Assembly: GCF_002162375.1 (NCBI RefSeq)
Contig: NZ_CP021425.1
Coordinates: 496,001-560,000, forward strand
Length of the DNA: 64,000 nt
Reading direction: 5' to 3'
Source: Oleiphilus messinensis
Lineage (GTDB): Bacteria > Pseudomonadota > Gammaproteobacteria > Pseudomonadales > Oleiphilaceae
Below are positions 53,943-61,571 of the stretch, one piece after another. The notes beneath the pieces are model-generated. The model was not told the DNA's origin, made no database searches, and saw only the letters and a list, made by a program, of their open reading frames with translations. The first letter of the stretch is position 1; the number at the start of each line of letters is the position of its first letter. The position numbers and the translations under genes were made by a program.

Positions 53943-54386
53943 TTATCCTGCCATTTTTGCTATTTCGTCGACTATTTTACATGACCAGGGCTTTTGACCT
54001 GCTGCACCAACAAATCCGGTTTTAGTGGTAACGGTGATAAATGTCTTTCTCTCGTCGATTTTTTTGAGATTGACGAATATTTCTTCTCCTCCGCTCCCCA
54101 CCATCAAACCTACATGACGATTCCTGTCTGCTTTTATATAGTTTTCTTTTTCTTCAGCAATGGTCGAATCCAACGCTATCACCACTTTTTTTGAGATATC
54201 CCGAGCCCCAGTTAGGTTTTCACTAACGAGGATTGACGCGTCGTAACATTTTTCTGACTTCTGTGGGGTGTTGATGGACAACGTTTCGTCGTAGTTATAC
54301 TTGCTAACTTGAGTCCCTGCACAGCCTGCAAGCGCAGATATAATGAGAGTGCTACAGGCTATCTTTGTGGTGAGGTTTATGCTCAT
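53943..54386 (-). CDS. Small lipoprotein
   Basis: 147 residues. Lipobox ALAGC (Cys about 22) with a mature alpha/beta domain (CYDASILVSENLTGARDISKK, NLKKIDERKTFITVTTKTG). No family recognised. It is 82 bp upstream of the other small lipoprotein gene, so both may be cotranscribed. Confidence 0.65.
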   Translation of the reverse strand: MSINLTTKIACSTLIISALAGCAGTQVSKYNYDETLSINTPQKSEKCYDASILVSENLTGARDISKKVVIALDSTIAEEKENYIKADRNRHVGLMVGSGGEEIFVNLKKIDERKTFITVTTKTGFVGAAGQKPWSCKIVDEIAKMAG

Positions 54387-54546
54387 GTGTAAGAATTTCC
54401 TTTTTCAGATTGTTTGATCCCGCACAACGTATTTTCAATTCGATGGCGTGCGTTTCCAGTCTTGGTTTTATCGATGACTTTGCGAACAATGCCACCCATT
54501 CTTACGTTAGTTCAAAGTTTGTCTTTGAGCGCTAAAAATTGGTCAA

Positions 54547-54726
54547 ATGGACAATCTCTCACATGATTTTCAGAGATATCTTACAGGTAAATTCATAGTC
54601 GAAGTATCGAGTGATACTGAAGGTGCTCGATTGAACGAATTGGTTAGCGCAGAAGGCGGTAAAAAGGCACAGGATTCTGCTGGAGTTTACTTATTAGGCA
54701 AAAGGCTCTCCAGCAGAAAAATTTAA
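54547..54726 (+). CDS. Short reading frame, possibly a gene fragment
   Basis: 59 codons (MDNLSHDFQRYLTGKFIVEV ... RLSSRKI). The sequence is protein-like but no ribosome site is obvious and no family is recognised. It could be the front of a lost accessory gene. The rest of 54387-54773 has nothing recognisable. Confidence 0.3.
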   Translation: MDNLSHDFQRYLTGKFIVEVSSDTEGARLNELVSAEGGKKAQDSAGVYLLGKRLSSRKI

Positions 54727-54777
54727 TATGTTGAAATGATCGAATCGGTGATTTCTATTTACATCGCCAAACGTTAT

Positions 54778-55167
54778 CTAAACCAAACCAAACCAAACCA
54801 AACCAAACCCAAGATCATCTGTGGCATATACAGCTTCATCCGCGTATGAGCTTTCGTTATTGTATGAAACGGTGTCAATATCTTCATAGATAGATAGGGA
54901 TACATACTTATGGCTATCCGCTTCTCCCTGATCCCAGCTTGCTGAGACATAATACCAACCAGTATAGGGAGCAACATAATCGAATATGACATCTTTGCCA
55001 TATTCCAGTTGGTCAGTGTCAACTGCGACGGTATTTCCATACTGGTCGAAAATTCGCAGAATAAAAGGATCAAAGAAACTTCTGGAAAAAACATCATAAG
55101 TGGCCCCCTTTATTCCTAGAAAAGTAAAGGTGTCTCTTAACATTGCATAGTCATCTAGATTTGCCAA
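54778..55167 (-). CDS. C-terminal PPC-like domain fragment ending in a pentanucleotide repeat
   Basis: 129 codons. DYVAPYTGWYYVSASWDQGE, SHKYVSLSIYED and FILRIFDQYGN match the beta-sandwich pre-peptidase C-terminal (PPC)-like domains found at the ends of secreted proteins. No signal peptide or catalytic part remains, so it is most likely a detached fragment. Its 3' end passes through six GGTTT units, which add LVWFGLV to the protein; gain or loss of one unit would change the last residues and the stop. Confidence 0.45.
   Translation of the reverse strand: MANLDDYAMLRDTFTFLGIKGATYDVFSRSFFDPFILRIFDQYGNTVAVDTDQLEYGKDVIFDYVAPYTGWYYVSASWDQGEADSHKYVSLSIYEDIDTVSYNNESSYADEAVYATDDLGFGLVWFGLV
54780..54809. 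repeat. (AAACC)6 simple-sequence repeat
   Basis: Six perfect 5-bp units at the 3' end of the minus-strand frame 54778-55167. The unit length is not a multiple of three, so slippage would alter the reading frame, in the manner of phase-variable genes. Confidence 0.9.
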
Positions 55168-55399
55168 CGAAAAATATGTCGACTATTTTTTATGCTCGAA
55201 AAAGTAAAAAATGCAAAGTAAGCTAAGATTACCAATAGAGTTGATTATTTGGCCATGCGAAAAAATTTATCGCAAGTGTACAGGAATTGGCTAATCAGAT
55301 TATATACTCTGCCCGCTTGATTCTATGTCGACGTGAGTTCAGCTTTGTGGCGCGATAGTATTTGTATCTTTTCATCACTCAAGATAAGGAAATTTTTGT

Positions 55400-55984
55400 A
55401 TGAATTGGAAGTTCATTGCCCCTTTATTTATCGTTCTCGGCTTTCATGTCTATGTCTCTCTTGATTCTGGTAGCTCACCATTGACATGGAATGCCGTCAT
55501 TTTGTTATTTTATCCTTTTCTATATAACGCGTGGCGAGATGCTGCAAATATTAAATTGACTACCAAAGGTATCGAAATAGAAAAACTAAGAACCAAAATT
55601 GATGCAACGATTAAAAAGACTATTGCCGAAAGTAAAATTGATAGTAAATCAATAGATGAATTGTTTGAATCAGTAGAGATAAATGACTGGCTTACCCTAG
55701 TTTTAGCTAGGATGTTATTAAGAAAAGGCCTACTCTATTTGATACCCTTAGATCACGAAATAAGAAAACTAGACACACCGTCAATTTCGCAATTGATAGC
55801 GGTATGTGATGAGCATCAATTGATTTCAAAGGCTGATTTGGAAGGCATTGAAAAACTGCGTGATATTACATTTTATGCTGAATGGTGGTCTGGCACTGTG
55901 CCTTCACAAGGGGACTGGCGGTGGGCAATTGAAAACTGTAGGGTGATAGTCATGATGATTTTCGATAAGCACAAAATCGTGTGA
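55400..55984 (+). CDS. Two-helix membrane protein, first gene of the uS9-fusion operon
   Basis: 194 residues, AAGGAAA upstream. Two N-terminal hydrophobic segments (FIAPLFIVLGFHVYVSL and WNAVILLFYPFLYNAW) form a hairpin, and a cytosolic helical domain follows (coiled-coil-like IEIEKLRTKIDATIKKTIAES, then ARMLLRKGLLYLIPLDHEIRKLD and WWSGTVPSQGDWRWAIENCRVIV). No family recognised. The AT-rich composition and the use of ATA and AGA codons match the next two genes and differ from the flanking core genes. Anchoring a partner at the membrane is one possible role. Confidence 0.6.
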   Translation: MNWKFIAPLFIVLGFHVYVSLDSGSSPLTWNAVILLFYPFLYNAWRDAANIKLTTKGIEIEKLRTKIDATIKKTIAESKIDSKSIDELFESVEINDWLTLVLARMLLRKGLLYLIPLDHEIRKLDTPSISQLIAVCDEHQLISKADLEGIEKLRDITFYAEWWSGTVPSQGDWRWAIENCRVIVMMIFDKHKIV

Positions 55985-56030
55985 ATTTGTATTTCAAACG
56001 ATTGAATACTGGTTTAGAGCTTGCGCTTCC

Positions 56031-56825
56031 ATGAAATCCTTAACTAATTATTTTAAGTTTGAGATTGAGCAGTACCCTGATCTACTCCCAGTAGTGCATG
56101 TCACGACATATAAGCGGCTCTGCGAAATTCTCGAAGCTGGCTACATAGAAGCAGACAACATTTGTCAAACCATAAAGAAGGCTGTTACATTTTTAAGTTA
56201 CGGCGGAGCCTACTATAGAATAATCGACACTAAAGATGAAATACAATGGCCTGTTGCTTTGATGTATTCACCGGACATACTTAAATATGCAGATGATTTT
56301 TTGCCATATGATTCTGGTGCGATCTCAAAAAAACTGTATGGAAAGTGGAATGCAGAATTAAGTAACTTCGACAAGTATAGTGTCCCTCTAGATTCTTCAA
56401 TCCTATTAACAGGCGGTTATGTTAAGCGGATGTTCGGGAATAATCTAAATTATTTGCTTGGTCAAAGTGTCCAGTACGATGAAAAAGAAAGTTTACCGCC
56501 GGAGCTTATGAATTTACTCGAGTTTTACAGCGAACCTAGGTCCGAGTTTCCGGAGGGCGTAGACCGACGCAGACACATGTTAGAACTGCACTTTTCAAAG
56601 AAAATACCAATCTCGAAACATATTTTATGGGTTGCGCTACCTGATTCAAAAAAGGAAGATATGAAAAAAATAAAAAGTTTAATAGGTCCGGATCAGTCAC
56701 CTGTGATCCACCCTTTTTATTATGAAACTCCCGTTGCATCAACTGCATCTGAGATTAGCGCAGAAATAATGGTCGCAGCAAAAGACTTTCTCCGAAAAAT
56801 AGATTTTGGATGGGACAACTCATAG
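56031..56825 (+). CDS. Protein with His-x-Thr motif, possible ADP-ribosyltransferase-like
   Basis: 264 residues, 46 bp after the membrane-protein gene. The early segment PVVHVTTYKRLCEILEAGYIEAD resembles the H-x-T...I-L-x-x-G start of DarT-type ADP-ribosyltransferases. TFLSYGGAYYR and the later FLPYDSGAI recall an unnamed family with YGRPAYR and PFDSGAF motifs. The C-terminal part (HMLELHFSKKIPISKHILWVALP, EISAEIMVAAKDFLRKI) is mixed alpha/beta. The catalytic identity is not proven: a clear Arg-x-Glu triad was not seen. Distance to the uS9-fusion gene is 15 bp, so they are probably cotranscribed. Confidence 0.55.
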   Translation: MKSLTNYFKFEIEQYPDLLPVVHVTTYKRLCEILEAGYIEADNICQTIKKAVTFLSYGGAYYRIIDTKDEIQWPVALMYSPDILKYADDFLPYDSGAISKKLYGKWNAELSNFDKYSVPLDSSILLTGGYVKRMFGNNLNYLLGQSVQYDEKESLPPELMNLLEFYSEPRSEFPEGVDRRRHMLELHFSKKIPISKHILWVALPDSKKEDMKKIKSLIGPDQSPVIHPFYYETPVASTASEISAEIMVAAKDFLRKIDFGWDNS

Positions 56826-56840
56826 TTCGGGCCAGCTTAC

Positions 56841-57797
56841 ATGCACATTGAGCAGATTGAATATATTGAATGGTCTGAGCTGATAGGCTACTACAACCCA
56901 TCTCTGACGTTCCCAGCTTTTGTTGTTCCGATTTGTTCTCTTGGTAATCAATACTATGCAATATACATAAACTCGGACTCGAAATACAAAGCTCTAGAAC
57001 TATCTAGGGAGGATTTAAATCAAATTGAAGCTGTGGTGTTTGGAAGTAGGCGAATCGAATTTGAGGGTTTTAATCCATTAACCCATAGATTATTTGCAAT
57101 CTCTCAATCTAACGTTCTTTGTTATCATATTGAAAATAAGGAAATGTTTTTTATCGAGATCATTCGAGAATATAAGTTGCTTACAGAACATCCCCAAGTA
57201 GCATTGTCTATTTCAAAAATACTACATAACCAACTTTTTATGGAAAGCAGTATTATTAATACTTTAATAAATGTAGCGGAAAGAGATGATGTGGATGATC
57301 ATTGGTATAAGTTTAATATTGAAAAATTTAGCCAGTGGCGAAAGCTGAGATTACCTGAAAGTTCATTGGAACTGAATAGGGTTATATCCAAATATAAATT
57401 AGCAAACTATTGGGATGCTTGGGCGCTCGGTAGAAGAAAAACTGCCATAGCAAATGTTTTCTTGAAAAAATTTGAGTCAGGAAAAATAGAGGTGAATCAT
57501 ACGAAATTTGAACAGTACTTTAAGTGGGAGACATATCGTTTGAAGGCGACTCAACCCCTTGCCCAACTTGGATTGGAGAATAACTTTTTAATTAAAATTA
57601 ATGTGAAAGGAGGAGGGCTTTCTGGCCAAGCTGATGCGATAAGACTAGCTCTTGCGAATGCTTTGTCGTTGTTTGATTATAAGTCTAGGAATGAATTGAG
57701 AAAAGTTGGTTTGGTTACAAGAGATTCTAGAATAAAAGAGAGAAAAAAAGTTGGGTTTAAGAAAGCGAGAAAAAGAAAGCAGTATTCAAAGAGGTAA
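56841..57797 (+). CDS. Unknown N-terminal domain fused to ribosomal protein uS9
   Basis: 318 residues. Residues about 192-318 are a complete bacterial uS9: LGRRKTAIANVFLKK, FEQYFKWETYRLKATQPL, the KGGGLSGQADAIR loop, LRKVGLVTRDSRIKERKKVG and the terminal KARKRKQYSKR, whose last residues reach the P-site tRNA in ribosomes. Residues 1-190 are an unrecognised domain (YYNPSLTFPAFVVPICSLGN, EAVVFGSRRIEFEGFNP, and helices up to LNRVISKYKL). No frameshift joins the two, so it is a true fusion. There is no rplM nearby, and codon use is AT-rich, unlike a housekeeping rpsI. The function is unknown; it could replace uS9 in some ribosomes or target them. Confidence 0.85.
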   Translation: MHIEQIEYIEWSELIGYYNPSLTFPAFVVPICSLGNQYYAIYINSDSKYKALELSREDLNQIEAVVFGSRRIEFEGFNPLTHRLFAISQSNVLCYHIENKEMFFIEIIREYKLLTEHPQVALSISKILHNQLFMESSIINTLINVAERDDVDDHWYKFNIEKFSQWRKLRLPESSLELNRVISKYKLANYWDAWALGRRKTAIANVFLKKFESGKIEVNHTKFEQYFKWETYRLKATQPLAQLGLENNFLIKINVKGGGLSGQADAIRLALANALSLFDYKSRNELRKVGLVTRDSRIKERKKVGFKKARKRKQYSKR

Positions 57798-60119
57798 ATT
57801 CATTCTATTTATGCATCTGAAGCCCAACTCAAACCGCACCCCAGGCTCCTCATTCACAACTTCGACTTTTCCTCCCATTGCTTCAGTCAACTGTTTTACC
57901 AGTGCCAGGCCGATGCCGGTGCCTACGGTTTCGCGGGTGAGTTCGTTGCCTTGGCGGTAGAATAACTGGAATATTTTTTTGAGCTGTGATTTTACGATGC
58001 CGGGGCCGTAGTCCCTAACGCTGAATACAACCTGCCGGTTTTGCTCGCATTTGATTTGGATGTCGATTTTTTTGATGTCCGCGTTGCGTGAAAATTTGAT
58101 GGCGTTGTCGATCAGGTTGATCAGAATTTGGGTGAAGGCGTCGCTATCGATGTGGATCTGGAGGTCTTCACAGTTTGCATCGAGCGTCTGTTCAAAACTG
58201 AATCCGGCGCGTTCGATGTGGCTCGAGACCTTGGAGCGGATGATGTCGGCCAGGGTGGTTACAGCAAGCGTTTTGCAGTCCAGTTTAATGTCATTGCGTT
58301 CCATACGGGCCAGTTGCAGGACGTTGGCAATCAGGCGGGACAAGCGTTCGCTTTCATCATGGATGAAGTCATAGTATTCGCGTTTTTTTGCATCACTGAC
58401 CCAGCCTTCCCGGAGCATTTCGCCGTACATGCGAATGGAGGTAAGCGGGGTTTTCAGTTCGTGACTGACGGCGGAGACGAAGTCTTGCTGTTGCCGCGCC
58501 AATCGAATTTGTCTGAGCCCCAGCGCATAGAGTGCGATGAAGCCGCTAATCAGTACCAGGAACAGAATCAGGCTAGTCCACAGGATAATGCTGGCACCCG
58601 GGCCGGCAGGCAGTTGATTGATACTCCAGAGCAGCTGAAAGCGTTGCAATGGCGCGGAAAGTCTGACTTGATGCAGGAGTGTGCCTTCCAGTTCATTGGC
58701 CCGGCCCAGATAGCCGCGGTCTGTGCTGCCGGGAATGACCTTGAGTATGTTGCCCTGATAAGCCACAATCAGGTCGCTCATGCGGGCCAGACTGGTGTCT
58801 TTGAAGGTCTGGCTGAAAATACCTTGCAGGAATTGTTGCGGGTCGATCAGTGCACCTTGAATGGTGCGTTGGCCATCTCGCCATACCTTGCGAAACAGAA
58901 CAAAGTGGCCACTGTCCAGCTGCGCGATTTCAAATGGGTCAATCTCACTTTCAAATATTTTAATCGCCTGTGTCTGAGGCGTCTCTTCGACCAAGGCCGT
59001 CTGCTCCCGACGGGTGGAACGTGCTGGCGCAAGCTGTTGGCGGGTAAAGCCTGATACGCTTTCATCCATAAGTTTAGCTTCGGTTCGCCGGTCGTTTTGC
59101 GCCAGTTCCAGATCCAGTGGAGCGGTTGGCTTTTCAATTTCCGGTGCCAGGGCTCGACTTTTTTCGGCGTAACTGTTGCCAAGCGTAGCGTACTCTTTAT
59201 TGCTTTCCAGCTTTTTGAGTTTGAGGTCTTTGAGATTCCCGAGATTTTGGCCGCGATTTTGTGCCTCTTCCGGCAACGCCTTGCTGAGTTTATCAAAAGC
59301 TGCTTGAACTGGTTTGCTTGATTCTGCCTCAATCTTCAGTGTGTCCGTAACCTTTGGTATGTCGGTTTTTTCCTGCCGTGAAATGCCTGGGGCGGGGGCA
59401 GACGGCTGGCGGCCCGCTCCGGCGATCACAGAGCCCTGAACTGTGTCCTGTTCAGCCTCTGCGAGGACTTCGTCGAGGGCGCTCTCGTTGCCTGCCACGG
59501 AGGATTCTGCCACGCTCGAGATCGTATCATCCATCGATTCCTCTCGGGTTTCGGAAGCGGAAAGCCGATACTCCAGGCCGGGTCGTGCACGGGGTGGCAG
59601 GGTCACTCGAACGGGAACTGCCTGCCGGGGTGGGCTCACCAACTCATTCTGACTAAGTACATCCAGAATGGACTTCTGGAGGAATTGTCGTTGAGCCAGC
59701 TCATTCGCGGAAACGCCGATGTCCGGACTCGGTGCCGGTGGTAAGACCGGAGAGCTGAAGCGACCTTGTGCATTCACTTGAAAGTAGCCAATCAACCCCG
59801 GAATTTCGGAATCAACGGGGAAGCTGGCCAAAGGGGAGCGCTGGATATAGTTGGAGGTGCCGGGGTCACCGCTGACAACAAAAAACTGGTAGTCGGCGTA
59901 GGTGCGTTTCTCTTCATTGAGTACCGCTTCCTGTAGGGTGCGGTCTATGCGTTGTGCCAGTTCATCGGCTTGCTCCCGATACTGGTGAAATGCTTCCCAC
60001 TTCAGTTTTTCCCGGGTTTGCCAGGTTAACAGGCTTGATGGGACCAACAACGCCAGAAACAGCAGCCCCAGAAACAGTCGCAGACGCCTGGGGGTCAAAC
60101 CGCGATGCAAATTGGCCAT
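57786..60119 (-). CDS. Sensor histidine kinase with long low-complexity sensor insert
   Basis: 777 residues from ATG 60119, which overlaps the response-regulator stop (TGATG). TM1 (FLGLLFLALLVPSSLLTW), an extracytoplasmic region of about 470 residues, TM2 (IILWTSLILFLVLISGFIALYALG), then HisKA with His553 (VSHELKTPLTS) and HATPase with N box NLIDNAIKF, G1 DYGPGI and G2 GTGIGLAL. Residues about 170-390 are Glu/Ser/Ala-rich and probably disordered. It pairs with the regulator upstream. The last 12 bp overlap the end of the uS9-fusion gene. Confidence 0.9.
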   Translation of the reverse strand: MANLHRGLTPRRLRLFLGLLFLALLVPSSLLTWQTREKLKWEAFHQYREQADELAQRIDRTLQEAVLNEEKRTYADYQFFVVSGDPGTSNYIQRSPLASFPVDSEIPGLIGYFQVNAQGRFSSPVLPPAPSPDIGVSANELAQRQFLQKSILDVLSQNELVSPPRQAVPVRVTLPPRARPGLEYRLSASETREESMDDTISSVAESSVAGNESALDEVLAEAEQDTVQGSVIAGAGRQPSAPAPGISRQEKTDIPKVTDTLKIEAESSKPVQAAFDKLSKALPEEAQNRGQNLGNLKDLKLKKLESNKEYATLGNSYAEKSRALAPEIEKPTAPLDLELAQNDRRTEAKLMDESVSGFTRQQLAPARSTRREQTALVEETPQTQAIKIFESEIDPFEIAQLDSGHFVLFRKVWRDGQRTIQGALIDPQQFLQGIFSQTFKDTSLARMSDLIVAYQGNILKVIPGSTDRGYLGRANELEGTLLHQVRLSAPLQRFQLLWSINQLPAGPGASIILWTSLILFLVLISGFIALYALGLRQIRLARQQQDFVSAVSHELKTPLTSIRMYGEMLREGWVSDAKKREYYDFIHDESERLSRLIANVLQLARMERNDIKLDCKTLAVTTLADIIRSKVSSHIERAGFSFEQTLDANCEDLQIHIDSDAFTQILINLIDNAIKFSRNADIKKIDIQIKCEQNRQVVFSVRDYGPGIVKSQLKKIFQLFYRQGNELTRETVGTGIGLALVKQLTEAMGGKVEVVNEEPGVRFELGFRCINRMNLPL

Positions 60120-60826
60120 CAAGCACTCCCGGATAGCAGTTTATAGCCACCACCCCGCACCGTGACCAGATAAACGGGATTTTTCGGGTCCGGTTCCAGT
60201 TTGCGACGTAATTTGGCAATGTGAATATCAACAGTTCGGGTTTCAATATCCATGTCCTTGGCATAACCCCATACTTTGTTGAGCAGTTCTTCCCTTGGCA
60301 CCGGGCGGTCATTGTGTTCGTGGAGGTACTGTATGATATCCATTTCCCGTCGGGTGAAATGGACGGCTTGCCCGGCGCAGTTTCCCGTCAGGTGTGGTGT
60401 ATCAATTTCGCATGTGTCACTTAACCGGATCCGGGTGTCCTGTTCCTGATCCAGTTTCGAGCGTCGCAGCACAGCCTGCACTCTCAGCACTAACTGTGCC
60501 ACGGAAAAAGGCTTGGCGACATAATCATCCGCCCCCAGTGACAAGCCTTGAATAATGTCTTCGTCGGTTGATTTTGCGGTGAGCATAATAATGGGCTGAT
60601 CGCGATCCTGCTGGCGAATCGCTTCACACACCTCGAATCCGTTTTTTCCGGGCATCATCACGTCCAGCAGAATCAGATCAAACTGACCCGTGAGTCCTTT
60701 TTGCAGTCCGTCGTTGCCATTGTCGGCAAAATCCACGTCATACCCATGAAACACAAACACATCCACCAGCCCGGTGCGAATGGCAATTTCATCTTCAACA
60801 ATGAGGATTCGGGCTTTTCTCGGCAT
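60119..60826 (-). CDS. OmpR/PhoB-family response regulator
   Basis: 235 residues. Receiver with Asp55 (LILLDVMMPG), acidic pair near residues 11-12, Thr in MLTAKS and the conserved Lys of VAKPFS. The winged-helix effector domain (FTRREMDIIQYLHEHNDRPVPREELLNKVWG, VDIHIAKLRRKLEPDPKNPVYLVTVRGGGYKL) is complete. It is encoded divergently from pspA and upstream of its kinase, so autoregulation and control of the pspA operon are both likely. Confidence 0.95.
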   Translation of the reverse strand: MPRKARILIVEDEIAIRTGLVDVFVFHGYDVDFADNGNDGLQKGLTGQFDLILLDVMMPGKNGFEVCEAIRQQDRDQPIIMLTAKSTDEDIIQGLSLGADDYVAKPFSVAQLVLRVQAVLRRSKLDQEQDTRIRLSDTCEIDTPHLTGNCAGQAVHFTRREMDIIQYLHEHNDRPVPREELLNKVWGYAKDMDIETRTVDIHIAKLRRKLEPDPKNPVYLVTVRGGGYKLLSGSA

Positions 60827-60889
60827 GGTCAGTTATCCAGTGGTTATGAGGCAGATGTAGTCAGTCTAACAGGCTAGCGACAAAGCGCA

Positions 60890-60927
60890 TGTAAATTCTA
60901 TGTAAACAGCAACGCAAAGAGTTTACA
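60890..60927. promoter_or_regulatory. Candidate response-regulator binding sites
   Basis: TGTAAA at 60890 and again at 60901 (11-bp spacing, the usual spacing for OmpR-family direct repeats), then the inverted half-site GTTTACA at 60921-60927. The cluster lies in the 176-bp gap between the regulator gene and pspA, so it could serve both directions. Confidence 0.5.
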
Positions 60928-61002
60928 TCCCTGTGCCTGTGGTCAGTTCCTGAGGCTTCGTACACTGGAACCATCTTGAACGTCCGAAGAGGAGGACAAC
61001 CT

Positions 61003-61542
61003 ATGACACTGATGATTCGATTAAGCCGTCTGTTTAAAGCCGACATGCATGCGGTACTGGATCAACTTGAAGAACCTGATGTGGTGCTGCAACAGGCCAT
61101 CCGGGAAATGGATGAAGCGATTGGGCAAGTAGAGCGACAGGTAAAAGCCCGCGAACTGGAAGAAAGCCAGATCCGGACGCGAACCCGGGAATTGCAGCAG
61201 CAAATTAGCCAGACGGATGCAGAGCTGGATCTGTGTTTCGCGGCGGAAAATGAACAACTTGCGCGCACGTTATTACGCCGGAAGTTGGAGGCTGAGCGTT
61301 TGCTCCGGCAATTGAGTTTGAAACAGGAAACGCTACTGCTGCAGATCGCTGAGGACCATCAGCAATTGGAATCGCAGCGTCAGCGCCTCTCCCGGCTGAA
61401 ACAAAAGGCAGATGTGTTTATGACCTTGCAGGAGCCGGTAGACAAGTTTGTAAGCACCTCCAGCCTGGAGCAGCCCGTTACCGAGGCGGATATTGATATC
61501 GCTCTGCTCAAAGCGAAGGATGCTCGCAAAACCAAACTATAA
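61003..61542 (+). CDS. PspA/IM30-family protein
   Basis: 179 residues from ATG 61003 with GAGGAGGA upstream. It is almost fully coiled-coil, with the family start IRLSRLFKADMHAVLDQLEEPDVVLQQAIREMDEAI and a long heptad region. It is shorter than E. coli PspA (222 residues), lacking part of the C-terminal helices. PspA proteins bind the inner membrane under envelope stress. First gene of a probable pspA-membrane protein-vWA operon. Confidence 0.85.
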   Translation: MTLMIRLSRLFKADMHAVLDQLEEPDVVLQQAIREMDEAIGQVERQVKARELEESQIRTRTRELQQQISQTDAELDLCFAAENEQLARTLLRRKLEAERLLRQLSLKQETLLLQIAEDHQQLESQRQRLSRLKQKADVFMTLQEPVDKFVSTSSLEQPVTEADIDIALLKAKDARKTKL

Positions 61543-61571
61543 CACGGCACGCATTTGAGAGGAGTAGAAAA

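Noticed and set aside
55260-55345. A tRNA-like or rRNA promoter-like stretch before the membrane-protein gene
   Set aside because: A TATACT hexamer is present but no acceptable -35 spacing or cloverleaf could be drawn.
56841-57797. The uS9 gene as the normal housekeeping rpsI
   Set aside because: It has a 190-residue N-terminal extension, no rplM upstream, AT-rich codon use and an accessory operon context.
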